Assembly: GCA_013399695.1 (NCBI GenBank)
Contig: VXAU01001761.1
Span: 248,001 to 312,000 of the forward strand
Direction of reading: 5' to 3'
From: Formicarius rufipectus
Taxonomy: Eukaryota; Chordata; Aves; Passeriformes; Formicariidae
DNA: 64,000 nucleotides
The translations under genes were made by a program, and so were the position numbers. This document shows positions 27,401-38,107 of this stretch, piece by piece. Each line of letters begins with the position of its first letter. Within the stretch, counting starts at the first letter, position 1. Under the pieces are notes generated by a model, which worked only from the letters and a program-made list of their open reading frames with translations, was not told the origin of the DNA and made no database searches.

Positions 27401-27724
27401 AACATCTCATTCATTTTGCTGGCCGGAACTTCCTGGTTTGTCTGAGCTTTTGTGTGCTGGTGTAAATGAGGTATAAAAGTAGTTCTGTTCTTCAGAGGTA
27501 TGAAACAAGGATATGAAAGGCCTTGAGTTACTGAGAAACTGGAGTAATGAAGTTTGAAATTGAAACATTGGCTGAATGCATGCATCATGTTCAAAAGCTC
27601 ACATCAGGACTTGAGATCATTTACAGAAATGATTATGTTTCATTCTTCCTGATGGGAGTTATATTATGCAGGACAGTGTCGTTATACTTGTCTTTCAAAT
27701 AGAAGAGGAAAGGATCTAGTTCAC
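21441..27724. other. Non-genic stretch
   Basis: No gene is supportable. Two overlapping frames (23316-23627 and 23414-23791) and the trio at 21938-22257 are in different frames of the same DNA, typical of chance. A small GC-rich patch with CCCGGGGGCCCCG lies at about 24598-24615. The rest is unremarkable unique sequence. Confidence 0.5.
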
Positions 27725-28312
27725 TGTCATGGTTTAACTCCAGCTGACAATTAAGCACCATGCAGCTGCTCACTCACTTTTCCCCAGTGGGATGGGAAAG
27801 AAAATTGAAAGGGTAAAAGTGAGAATACTCATGCATTGAGATAAAAAGTTTAATAGATAAAGCAAAAGCTGTCCACATAAGCAAGGCAAATGAGGAATTC
27901 ATTCCACTCTTCCCACAGGCAGGCAGGTGTTCAGGCATCCCCAGGAAAACAAGGCTCCATCACACAATGGTGACTTGAGAAGACAAATGCCATCACTCAG
28001 AGTTTCCCCCTCTTCCTTCTTCTTGCCCCAGCTTTATGTGCTGAGCATGATGCCATATGTTATGCAGTATCCTCTGGGTCAGTTGGGATTATCTGTCCTG
28101 GCTTTGTCCCCTCCCAACTGCTTGTGAACCCTCAGCCTCCTCATTGGTGGGCTGTGGTAAGAGGCAGAAAAGTCTTTGACTCTGTGTGAGCACTGTTCAG
28201 TAACAGTGAAAACATCTCTATATTATCAACATTATTTCCAGTACAAGTCCAAAACACAACCCCATACCAACTACTGTGAAGGAAATTAACTCTACCCCAG
28301 CCAAAACCAGCA
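27725..28312 (-). mobile_element. Degraded solo LTR of an avian endogenous retrovirus, reverse strand
   Basis: The plus strand opens with TGTCATGGTTTAACTCCAGC at 27725 and closes with CCAGCCAAAACCAGCA at 28297-28312. Reversed, this is the pattern of a common bird LTR that begins TG(TCC)TGGTTT(C/T)GGCTGGG(A/G)TAGAGTTAATTT and ends GTTAAACCATGACA. Internal landmarks fit: TATTATCAACATT and CAAAACACAACCCCATACCA near the LTR start, a decayed TATA region (reverse of GCTTTATGTGCTGAGCATGA, 28031-28050) and a decayed polyadenylation region (reverse of AGTTTAATAGATAAAG, 27847-27862). No tRNA primer-binding site or gag/pol sequence adjoins it, so it is a solo LTR left by LTR-LTR recombination. I see no clear target-site duplication, which suggests age. 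Confidence 0.85.
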
Positions 28313-29959
28313 TATTTACAAATGGAAGATTCTGAAGACAATGTTCTAATGAGAGGAAGACCATGGAAATTTGGCCACCAGTAGGGGTCTCTCAGAACTG
28401 ATCATGCGTGTGCTCCTTCCTTGTCCATAAAGGGTGTTGATGAGATTTTACATAAACTCAGAAACCCTGGTGAGATACAGATCATCTCCCAGTGGAACTG
28501 GAGCAGTTAAATCTTCCTAAGGAATAAAATATTCAGAGTCAAATGAACATAAATCTCAGGCCTGAAATGATTCAGATTATAATCTGTGGAAGCTCGAAGG
28601 CTGGGACCATTATCAAAGGAAAAAACATGGCATGAAAGACAGGATATCTGTTGTTATGCAGCAAGCAAATACTTGCTCTATCTTGCTAGTAATGACGTTC
28701 AGAAAGGTAGCTAATAATAGCCCAGCCTCGATACCAGAGAAGTCAATCCCAGTGGACTGAACTGTCACCAAATCTGATTTGTGTTCATAATGTTCAGAAC
28801 CACAAGGTAAAATGTCATGAGGCAAATTAAATGTAAAATGTGGCAAACTGTTGGATTTCTTTTGTCCTGTTATCACACCCTGGTAAAGAAAAGGCAGTGA
28901 TATCTGTTTCAGTCACTTAAGTATTGTCTCATGTACACTCACTTAAAAGGATACTCAATCAGTGCAAAAAAAACTTGAGTTGGAGAGCTAATAATTGTCA
29001 TAATATGTTATGCTGCTTACCACAGATGATGACAAGAGTTTTTGCCGAACTACCTGGCTTATACCTACATATGAGTAATCAGTTGTGGAGATGTCAGAGA
29101 GGATAGAGGAATGTGGTAAGGAATAAAAAGTTAAATATCAGTCACATTCAAAAGTCTGGGCCAAAACAAGTGAACAAACAAACTAACCAAAACCCACAAA
29201 TGAGCTTTGAATATATACTGAGACAAGAACATGGCTAATAATGCTATTCAAGTGGTATCTTCTGTACAGAGAATTGAACTGCTCCTCAGAGATTCATCAG
29301 GACAGTTAGGAGAAATATAAGAAGACAAGGACTAGCTCCTTTGCGAACCCTCAGGGGCACACTGGCAAAATTTTGGGGGTTTAATTGTGAAATTGTACGT
29401 CTGATTGTGAAACAGTACATCTGGAAACACTGTTGCCTGACACTGAAAGGCTGAAACACTAGGATTGCCTTCTGACTTTGTAGCTCCCTAGATGGTAAGA
29501 ATTGCCCTAATAGTGACAGACTTGAGCAGCTTGGCACTGTGCTTGCGTTAATTGTGCTCGTTGTGGTCATTAAACAGTCACTGGATAAAATAGAGACAGA
29601 GAGCTCAGAGTGGTAACCAGCACTCTGGCTCCCTGCTCTCCACAATGTGACACAGCTGTGTCCAGCTCACTGTTACCTCTCCTCATTCACCTCCAAACTT
29701 CTACCTTTCAGTCTTGACCCCCACATAACATCTATGCTAGTGCATATGGCAAGGAAATACGGGCTTAAATCTCTTCAGCAGGTAAGAAGTTATACATGCG
29801 TGGCCAAAAAATTGGGCTCTGTCTCCTGTTCTTGCATGTTTCAAAGGGATACAGTGGGTTGGCTGCCCATGCTTCCCTTCTTTCCAGGCTCAACTTCCTT
29901 CCAATTTCTCTACCAGTGGAACAGGGAATAGGGCCTGTGGTCAGCTTATCACCTATTTT
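28313..29959. other. Non-genic stretch between two ERV-derived repeats
   Basis: No gene is visible. I looked for retroviral gag, protease or RT motifs that would link the LTR at 27725-28312 with the repeat at 29960-30800 and found none. The reverse-strand frame at 29286-29645 (119 codons) has no recognisable domain. The part from 29640 to 29959 may be an unrecognised extension of the repeat that follows. Confidence 0.5.
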
Positions 29960-30640
29960 TTCTGCTGCAGCTTCATCCTCAGGGGAAGGACTCCTCACAC
30001 TCCTCTCCTACTCCATTGTGGGATCCCTCCCACAGGAGACCATTCTCCATGAACTTCTCCAACATAAGTCTTTCTCATGGGCTGCAGTTCTTCATGAACT
30101 ACTCCAGTGTGGGCCCTTTCTATGGGGCACAGTCTGTCAGGAACATGCTGCTCCAGCCTGGGCCCACTGCAGGGTCACAAGTCATGCCATCAAACCTGTG
30201 CTAGTGTTGGCTTCTCTGTCTACAAGGCCACAGGTCCTGACAGAAGTCTATTCCAGCACAGCCTTCCCATGGAATCGCAGCCTCCTTCGGATATCCACCT
30301 GCTCTAGCATGGAGTCCTCCATGGGCTGCAGGTGGATCTCTGCACTCCTATGGACCTCCCTGGGCTGCAGGGGCACAGCTGCCTCACCATGCATGCCTTC
30401 ACCTAGTGTGGAGCCCTCCACGGGCTGCAGGTGAACCTCTGTTCCTGCCCCTTCTTCTGCACTGACCTTGGTATCTCATATATTCTCATTTCTCTCTTTC
30501 ATTGCAGTTGCTTCTGCTTCTTAAACATGTTATCCCTGAGGCTATCACCATGGCTGATGGGCTTGGCCTTGGCCATTGGCATTGGGTCTGTCAGACATGG
30601 AGAAAGCTTCTAACAGCTCCCACCACAGTAGGGAGAAAGT
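29960..30640. mobile_element. Avian interspersed repeat block with internal CTGCAG-rich units
   Basis: This is a degraded copy of a repeat I recognise as recurring in bird genomes. Landmarks in order are CATTGTGGGATCCCTCCCAC, repeated (C)GGGCTGCAGG cores at about 30076, 30325, 30361 and 30421, CAGCCTCCTTCGG, TTCTGCACTGACCTTGGTAT and GGCCTTGGCCATTGGCATTG. Units of a few tens of bases repeat imperfectly, so the encoded frame (29796-30434, 212 codons) shows repeated HELLQ-like strings. I cannot name the family reliably; it is probably LTR- or ERV-associated. The frame is a by-product of the repeat and not a gene. Confidence 0.65.
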
Positions 30641-30795
30641 GTTTAAAGATTTACTTTTCATTTTTCATTACTCCACTCTGACTTGTTTGACATTAATTTC
30701 CCCAAACTGAGTGTGTTTTGCCCATGATGGTAACCAGTGAGTGATCTCTTCCTGCCCTTCTCTCCACCTGTGAGCCACTCATTATATTCTAGTCA
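30641..30795 (+). mobile_element. 3' part of an avian ERV LTR
   Basis: The plus strand matches the R/U5-like end of a bird LTR. It shows GTTTAAAGATTTACTTTTCA, then AATTTCCCCAAACTGAGTGT, GTTTTGCCCATGATGGTAAC, GTGAGTGATCTCTTCCTGCC, GTGAGCCACTCATTATATTC. In intact copies a polyadenylation signal precedes the TTTCCCCA part; here it reads GACATTAATTTCCCC and is lost. Similarity fades after about 30795, before the expected LTR end. It abuts the preceding repeat block directly, so the two form a composite. Confidence 0.65.
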
Positions 30796-31375
30796 GGCAT
30801 CTGTAGGAGTGACCCTTCCCATCATCCTAAACATGCTGCATTCATAAGGGTATAGGCCTTATTAAGAAATGAAGTTCCTGGGAGCCTGGACAACAAGCAC
30901 AGGCTGGGAGCCTATTGGTACATTTTCCCATTTATTTTTTTATTTGTTTGTTTCTTAAATAAACATAAATACCTAAATACCTGCATATTCTAATTTTAAA
31001 CTGAATTAAAAAAAACATTGGTTAGTATAAGCTTGGCTAAGTGTTCACAGTGTGGAAGAATGTGAGATATATGAAACATTTTGCCCAGAAAAATATGTTT
31101 AAGGAGTCCTTGGGTAGAGGCAGAACAGCCTGCTGAATGACCTCTCAGACACAAAGTGGGAAGCTGGTTGCTTACTGGAAAACCAAGGAGAGGAATAGGA
31201 TGTAAGTCTTCCCACAATGGGTAATAATGCCTACTAAGACATAGTGGTTTGAAGAAGTAGATTCAAAAATGGTATCATTCTTTCATAGAAAGAAAGTAAC
31301 TGGCCTCAGCAATCTGTTTCATTAAATGAAAAAAGTCAGAAAAGTAACCAATGCCTTAAAGTGGCCCAGAAAAAT
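30796..31375. other. Non-genic stretch
   Basis: Nothing gene-like is visible. The reverse frame at 30996-31217 is short and starts within AT-rich sequence with no domain. Confidence 0.5.
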
Positions 31376-31410
31376 CCCCTTTCCCCCCTCCCCCCTCTCC
31401 CCCCTCCCCA
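31376..31410. repeat. C-rich tract; G-quadruplex-capable on the reverse strand
   Basis: The plus strand holds five C-runs of four to six residues separated by one to three T-rich bases (CCCC TTT CCCCCC T CCCCCC TCT CCCCCC T CCCC). The reverse strand therefore fits the G3+N1-7 pattern for an intramolecular G-quadruplex, and the plus strand could form an i-motif. It is followed at once by the 12-bp tandem repeat. Confidence 0.9.
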
Positions 31411-31430
31411 CTTTGTACAGAGAGTGTTGT

Positions 31431-31466
31431 TGGATACTGGGGTGGATATTGGATTGGATATTGGGG
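31431..31466. repeat. Three tandem 12-bp units (TGGATATTGGGG type)
   Basis: The units are TGGATACTGGGG (31431-31442), TGGATATTGGAT (31443-31454) and TGGATATTGGGG (31455-31466). They are perfectly in register, with one or two differences between neighbours, which indicates recent slippage or a small tandem duplication. Confidence 0.95.
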
Positions 31467-31547
31467 GTAGTCTTTGATGATGGTGCATGATCAACATGTC
31501 TTGTGATAGTACAGCTTGATTACAAAATGAAATCTACATTACCTCAT

Positions 31548-31555
31548 TGACGTCA
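31548..31555. promoter_or_regulatory. Consensus CRE palindrome TGACGTCA
   Basis: The 8-bp palindrome bound by CREB/ATF bZIP dimers occurs intact at 31548-31555 in AT-rich sequence. CpG is scarce in this window, so an intact CpG-containing site is mildly notable. A single 8-mer is expected by chance about once per 65 kb at even composition. There is no promoter context, so function is only a possibility. Confidence 0.3.
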
Positions 31556-31933
31556 AGCAAATATTTGAGAGTAAAACTATTAACCAAACATACTGATGGT
31601 ATTGAAATAAAATGGATCATAATTTACATACTACTTCAATAAATGTTTATATTGCAACAAATTGAGCATCCTCGGCTGTTTGTCTTTATTCTACAGAGAA
31701 CAATTAGAGGATAAGATATTAAGAAGGATATACAGGGCAATAAATGGCTTTCACAGATGCTTAAACACCAATGGGAAGTGAAAATATTTGTAACTACTGC
31801 CATCATTTATGGACTCCAACAATCCCGTCCAGTGCTGTAGGCACTATCATTATATAATAAATCACGAGATTATTTATAAGAGGAAAAAATATTAAAAAGG
31901 TGGTTTTTGTTCTTGTTGTTGGTTTGTTGTTGA

Positions 31934-31960
31934 TTTTTTCTTTTTTTTTTTTTTTTTTTT
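31934..31960. repeat. Poly-T tract
   Basis: Six T, one C, then twenty uninterrupted T residues (31941-31960), preceded by T/G-rich sequence on the plus strand. No retroposed gene body is visible next to it. Confidence 0.95.
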
Positions 31961-34900
31961 ACCCAATGAATATATTGCAAGTCCCATGCAAAAGACAGCT
32001 CAAAGGCAAAACTGAATTTTTTATGTACCTCAAGGCCATAAAGTCTGTGAGACCAAATGAGTCTTGTGGCAGATGAAGCAGCCAGTGGGGACCTGAGGAA
32101 CTGAGAAAGGCCAGTGGCATTAGGGATGATGTTAAATTCTGAAATGCAAATTAGGGTAATCTCTTCCCACACTGATGCCCTGACCTATCTGCACCCAAAA
32201 TAATGTGGTTCTGTTTGCAGAGGGAGAGACTGCAAACCTGTGCCCTGGGGTTTTGTACTGCATGGCAATGCGATGATGGCTCCAACCCAATGGCAGGTTG
32301 TGACCAAAGAGGAAACTTGAAGTGCAGGTGCTTTCTCCTGGCTTCATTTAGTCCCTGACTTGGCCATTTCCCCACGATCTGCAACTTCTCCTGACAGCAG
32401 GAGGAAAGAAAAGAGATCTTTATGTCTTGGGAAAGTGAGAAACATCATCAACTGGGAGGAGAGGAAGAGGGAAGCAGCCAGCATCCCTTCTCCCTCCCTC
32501 TGCAGCAGGGAGAGCATGCAGGTAGCACCACGAGGTAGTTTGACAAAAGAGGACAGACACTGGGCCAGCAGTGGCTCTAGGCATCTACCCCCTTGGCTGT
32601 CAGCATCCTGATCCTGACCCATATCCCTGCTTTCTCAGAAGTAGTTACCTAAGGACAGAACTAAAATCAATTAGTTGATCAAGGGAGTGACCTGTGTGGA
32701 AAATCAGTGATATATCTGAACTCAGACTATGTCAATAAAAGCTTCAGTCATAGTGTGAGTCGAGCCAAGAGTGAGGTACATTTTCCCATAACTTCATGCA
32801 TAGCCAATTCCTTAAAACTGAACAGCCATGTTCAACCCACTTTAGGGTGTAGTCTTTTCCACCCTGACTACACATTTCTATGGTAACTACTCTTACCAGA
32901 CACATCTGTGTATATGTGTGTGTATGTAAATAAATAACAGATAAGGTACTAGTAAATGGTGCTAAAACTGTGTCAGGTTCTCTGCTGTGTTGCAGATGTC
33001 TCCTGTGTGTGCTGCCAGCCCTGCTGTCCGTGCAGGTCTGTACAGTCTGCATTTAACAAAGGCTCAGGGCAAAGAGTTGGGGTTTTTTACTTGAAACCTG
33101 TGCTGTGATTTATCAGCAGCAGTGTGTTGCTGCACCGGGCTGCCAGAGAGCAGTCCACCTTCTGTTGCAATACCGACAGGGAAAACAGGAGCTTCCCTGA
33201 TGCCTAATGCACAAACCAGGCAGTGACTGAAGGTTTGGACAGAGAAAGTAAGTCAGTCAATGTGGTTACTCTGCGTAATGCAATAAGGAAGAACCACTTC
33301 CTAATTTGTCAGCTCTTGGGGCTACTATAAGAAGTAAGGCAGCTTTTCCATCTCTAACAATTAAAAAAATCATCAGGAAAAAATTACATTTTCTCCTCTA
33401 TTTCCATATCGCTTGACTATGAATCCTTCTGTTGACGAGGTGGGAGCTGAGTGGTGGAGCCAAGACATGTTTGACTGTATGGAATTTTTTCATTTCTTGG
33501 ATATTTTTTCTACTTTCTTTGCTTTTCTTACTTCACACTTTCCAAAGCATAATGATCTGAGAAGTAACAGGCTCTGTCATGCCTTTAAGATGTTAGAAAC
33601 TTTCCACTTGCCTCAGAAGTCTGTAGCTGAAGGAACAGGCCTTAGACAACAAGATCAAAAAAGCATGGAGTTGTAAGACATTAAGATCAGGAAGAATTTG
33701 GCACTGATGTAGGGACTTCCACCTCACAGTTGGTGCAATCCACCCACTGCAGCCCACCTAACCTCTTCACCTTTCTGAGAAACAGGGGACACTCTAAGTT
33801 TCAGTAGAAAACTTATTTAGCTTCCTTAATTTCTGTTGCAGTTCTTGCCCAGAAGTTTCTTCCTCTTGGCTGAGCTAAACACACAAGGTAACTGCTTTTA
33901 TGCCTGGGGCCATTCATAATTCATAAAGTAGGTGCTCCTCTGCCACACTTCCCTGAGGGGAATCCTATGAGCTCTGTTCCCAGACCACGCCGCTCTGCAG
34001 AATTCAGGAAAAAGGCATTGCAGTTTTGGCCACTTTAATAAAAACACTCCAAACTCACAGATAAAGAGTAAAAGCAGTTCTCTGATCTGCATATGGTTAC
34101 AGTAAGAAAACAGAGTAGATAGGGAAGACATGAATTGGGTTTTTACTTCTTTTTTTTTTTTTTGCCATATGTCTCCAGAACTAAGAGCACAGACAGTGCT
34201 AGAGACAGAGATGTAAGAGTCTCCCCTTTTCAGCTGATTAATCCTGCAAATATGCAGTAGGACTAGCCTCCCTTCTCCTGGCCTTCTCCTGGACCTATGT
34301 CTGAAACACGGAATTTCTGGTGGACTCAGGAAAGTTCTGCTGCAGGGACCCCCTCTCTGGCTCCTCCCTACCACGGCTCTTCCTGGGGCTGGGATGTTGG
34401 GGTGTGAGCCAGGCTTCCCTCCAGTCAGACAGCAACCAGCACCATGGGCCCGCTGTCACAGGACTGTGACACAGCAGATGGATTCCAGCATCAGGGGGTA
34501 GGGCAGTGAGGCCACGGCAGCAGGGGCTGGGCTTTTGCTGGAGGTGGCCATAGAATGTCTCCAGCAGCCAAAGGACACCCAGGCTGTGACTGCCCATCAC
34601 TTTCAGGCAACTCAGCCAAGGTGATGCTGCCTCTGGATACACGGTAGCAGAGCTTAGAGATTTAAAGCAAATCTTTGGTGCCTACAGCCTCTCGGGTGTC
34701 TAAACAAGTTAGGTGAAGTTTTTTTTGGCTCTCTGTCCTATATGTAGGCATCTAAATTCTGCATGAGTTGCACTTTAGGTGCCTTGCTGTTTTCTTTGGA
34801 TTTTGCCCTCAGCTGTAAGCGGGAGCACAGATTTGCTCTGGCACGTGCAGCAGTAGGACAATGTCACCCATTGACTACATCCCAGAAATCCACTCCCTGT

Positions 34901-37050
34901 TGCCTCCTTTTCCCTCCCAACTCTTAAACCTTGTGACAGTGATTACAAAATTTTACCTACTATTCTGTTACTGCTCCCCTGCAACCAAGCCTGTGAACTC
35001 AGCTTCCCAGTTGTTTGATCCAGTTTAAATCCATATCTGCCAAAATCATTCTCTCACTGCTAAAAACTTCATTTTCTGCTTAGCTTTTCCACCCTTCCCG
35101 TATATTAACATTCTTCAGTCTGGATTATTTGTTTACTTAAATAATAAAGCAGATAAAAGTGCTGCTCTTCAATTTGAGGTGTCACCATCCACCCCAGGCT
35201 GCTGCAGAGCTGAGAAGCAGCCAGGATAGAGAGCTGAAGGGATCATCATGCTTCACGATCTGGGTCTGGCATGATACAGACTACAAAACCTGGGCTTGTA
35301 TGATAACAGTCTGTACTTGCTTAATGATGGCTCCTTCCCCCTATGGTGGAGGATCTCTGGAAGCTTTATTTTACCCTAATTAATTTTCACTCCTCTCTGC
35401 TTTCATGGTTGACCTTTTCCATCGAGTCTTACAGAACAGAGAAATTGTCTACGAAGTTGAGGTTGTTCAGCCATTATCCCCTATAGCCATGCTCCTTTTC
35501 TCTCCTCCAGGGAAACAAACTCATTGAAGCAAGCTGTTTAAGGTATTTGCAAGGCAAGCTGTGAAGTATTTGACCTTGCTTTTTCAATTTAAATATTCTG
35601 GTGCACAGCATAGGGCAATTAAAGCCCCATTTTTATGGACCTTTTGTGTGCAATCCTTATGCACATACAATGTAAGTCACTGCTTGTTTTACATATAAGT
35701 GCTATACTGTAATCACTTATCATTCTTAGTCAAAAATAATACTAGGAAAAATTCAGATTTTGTTTGCTGTGAGAAATATTACTTACCAAGGGAAGAGTGC
35801 ATGGAGGGTTCTGCCACTTGGAAAATGGCAAATTGAGTCATTCAATTTAAGCAGAAGTTATTTTTATTGTTATTGCTATTTCTGCACGAGTCCTACAATA
35901 TATTGGAAATAATAAAAAATCAAGAGGATTTTTAATGTATTTAAAATGAAGACAACTATTGTGGTATCAATTGCCATTGACAAATAATTGCAGCAAAATG
36001 ATACAGCAGTGCTCAGCCCTGGACACAATATTTGGCATGGGAGCCTTCAGCAAGGGTGCTAAAGAGTCAGAGATATTATGGAAGAAATTACTTCAGAAAA
36101 TGGCAGAACAGTCATGGAGGGGTACAGAAAGCATTGCAGACTCAGCTCCCAACTGTCCTCGCCACTGGGTGTGCTGTTTTCTTACAAATTCATTTTATTC
36201 CTCAGTATCATTCTCTGGGGACCAGCTTTTAGAATTTGGTAGAGCCAAACCATGGGAGCTTTTGAGTGGCTTTTTTTTGCAGTTTATACTGCCCTTGTGC
36301 CTTGCTGGTAAATACAGTAATTGCTTGTTATGATTTCTGTTTGTTCTTTGGGAATATAATGACATGTTTTTACAGATTGCTACAGATTTATATATAGTCT
36401 AAATGACTTAATTAAGAAAAGCAACTTCCTCTGCCTCAAATATCTCAGCACTGAAAGATTTATTCATGAAAGTAGGCAAAATAAAATCATATTAGTAGAC
36501 CATACCTGAGAGATTAAAAAATTATGTGTATATTTTTTTCATCATGAAGAATGACTGGAGATGCAAAATTATATACAGGCATGAGTCCATCATCATTAGG
36601 AGGAAACCAGCATCATTTAGCAGCGGGCAGGAGGGCATGAACATTTTATTCAACCAAAAGAAGATGGTAGATAAATCACATCTCCCTGAATTTGATCAGG
36701 ACAAGGAGCATGTTTCCTCTTGTGAAAGGCTGTATAATATCTTTAATAACCACAGCAATGAAGGCTGTGCTCATATATTTCATACGGAGCTTCACCTCCA
36801 TCAGGGAAGGAGCATTCAAAACCAGGCCACAGGGAAGAGGAATACCCTGATCAGTGTTGCTGCCGCCTTTCCCTCTGAGGCTGTGGCTGTGTGAGCAGCA
36901 CTGAGATGCAAAAACAACAAAGAACTCAGTGTCTCCCAGCAAAATCTCTATCGTTATAGAAAAATTACTCCTTTCAGAAGAAGTAAGGTTTGCCAGTAAA
37001 AGTGCTATTTTGTCAGGGCTGCTGCTGGCACACAGTGCCAGACAGGGATC

Positions 37051-37108
37051 CCGGCTCTTCACACCCACAACCAGCGCCGCCGCGGTGCTGGCACGGCTGC
37101 AGTGCCGC
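37051..37108. other. Small CpG cluster
   Basis: Seven CpG dinucleotides fall within about 58 bases (including CCAGCGCCGCCGCGGTG), against a CpG-poor background. It is far too short for a CpG island. It could be a fragment of GC-rich conserved sequence or chance. Confidence 0.6.
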
Positions 37109-37682
37109 TCTGGCCTCAGATGCTGAGCAAGACCAAGAATAGCACTGGGTGGTTCGTTGTGTGCAGTGCTGGAAAAAAAAAATGTATTTAAATCCAGTGT
37201 TTTCCAAAAGTAGCTAAACCCAGGAGGTTATAAATTATTAACCTGTAAAGCAGAAGGTTTAGGAGACTGCCACTTGTGTGTCCTGGAATAGTTTCTGCTA
37301 CCATTTTGGGACGGAGCAGAACCTTTCATTTAGTTATTGCTTTCCAGTTGAATTCGCAGAAGCTGCAGTTTATCTAATCCTTACAGCACATTTTCCCTCT
37401 AGAAAAAAATTTCCAAACAACAAAAAACCGAAAACAACTGTGTTCTGCTTTATTATTTAACTTTCTGTTGTGTTACCAAGATGTTAATTACTTTTAGGTC
37501 TAACCCATTAATTCTTTACTTACTGTGTTCTACCACTGTTTTGCAAGACCTCTTCTCTTCAGAGAAGATGAAGGGAGGAGAAAGATGTAATCTGTGGTTA
37601 GAAATAGCCAAGACTAAGAAGCAGAGACTGGTTAATATTATTAGTGCTTCTTTTTCCACTAAAAAAACCCCCAAAAAACAAA

Positions 37683-37767
37683 NNNNNNNNNNNNNNNNNN
37701 NNNNNNNNNNNNNNNNNNNNNNNNNNNNNNNNNNNNNNNNNNNNNNNNNNNNNNNNNNNNNNNNNNN
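37683..37767. other. Assembly gap (85 N) in C/A-rich sequence
   Basis: The left flank reads ACTAAAAAAACCCCCAAAAA and the right flank starts with nine C and eight A residues, followed by CCCACACCAAAACAAACAAA. The missing sequence is therefore probably more C/A homopolymer-like DNA that defeated sequencing. Translated frames crossing the gap are meaningless. Confidence 0.98.
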
Positions 37768-37939
37768 CCCCCCCCCAAAAAAAACCCACACCAAAACAAA
37801 CAAACAAAAAAAACCAAAATAAAAGCATTTGTTGGAGAAATGCATCTATTCACTAAATTTACCTGTTAATGCCTGGCATAAATTTATTTTGCTTCAAAAA
37901 TACACATTTTTAATTCCACAGTTGATTTGTGTGCTACAG

Positions 37940-38107
37940 GTTTATGAAGAGGATGACATAAGTACACAAAAGGCATATACTGATGATAGGGAAAGCCAGG
38001 ATGAAATTACAAAATTACAAAACCAAACCAATTTGTATACATTTAACGTAAACTCCTCTTTGCAATGTGGGCTATTTGAGGATGAGAAACTGCAGGACCC
38101 TGGCATG
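37940..38107 (+). other. Weak candidate internal exon, 56 codons, product unknown
   Basis: Seen: GTGTGCTACAG precedes 37940, a usable 3' splice site with a T-rich stretch upstream. From 37940 the frame is open for exactly 56 codons to ATG at 38105-38107, followed by GTGAGG, a fair 5' splice site. Both junctions fall on codon boundaries. The peptide is hydrophilic and acidic (VYEEDDIS at the start, FEDEKLQDPGM at the end), unlike the Cys/Leu/Phe-rich junk frames elsewhere. It would be in register with the end of the candidate at 3973-4243. I do not recognise the protein, and splice-like signals are common by chance, so this remains speculative. Confidence 0.18.

Larger units (their letters stand above)
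31467..37682. other. Non-genic stretch
   Basis: No supportable gene. Poly-T tracts lie at 31941-31960 and 34150-34163. A GC-richer part at 34270-34640 carries two reverse frames (33898-34374 and 34295-34642) that overlap in different frames and lack domains. A frame at 36526-36894 is hydrophilic but overlaps an equally long reverse frame (36676-37068) and has no clear splice donor. A small CpG cluster lies at 37051-37108. Confidence 0.5.

Noticed and set aside
29796..30434. 212-codon open frame, the longest in the window
   Set aside because: It lies across a degraded, internally repetitive avian repeat; its repeated peptide strings come from DNA repetition, and there is no promoter, domain or splice context.
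33898..34642. Two overlapping reverse-strand frames of 158 and 115 codons
   Set aside because: They overlap in different frames of a GC-richer patch, where stop codons are rarer, and neither shows a family motif.
36526..36894. Hydrophilic 122-codon frame that looked coding-like
   Set aside because: An equally long frame runs on the reverse strand (36676-37068), and I found no good 5' splice site after it.
37481..37856. Frames spanning the run of N
   Set aside because: They are artefacts of translating through an assembly gap.
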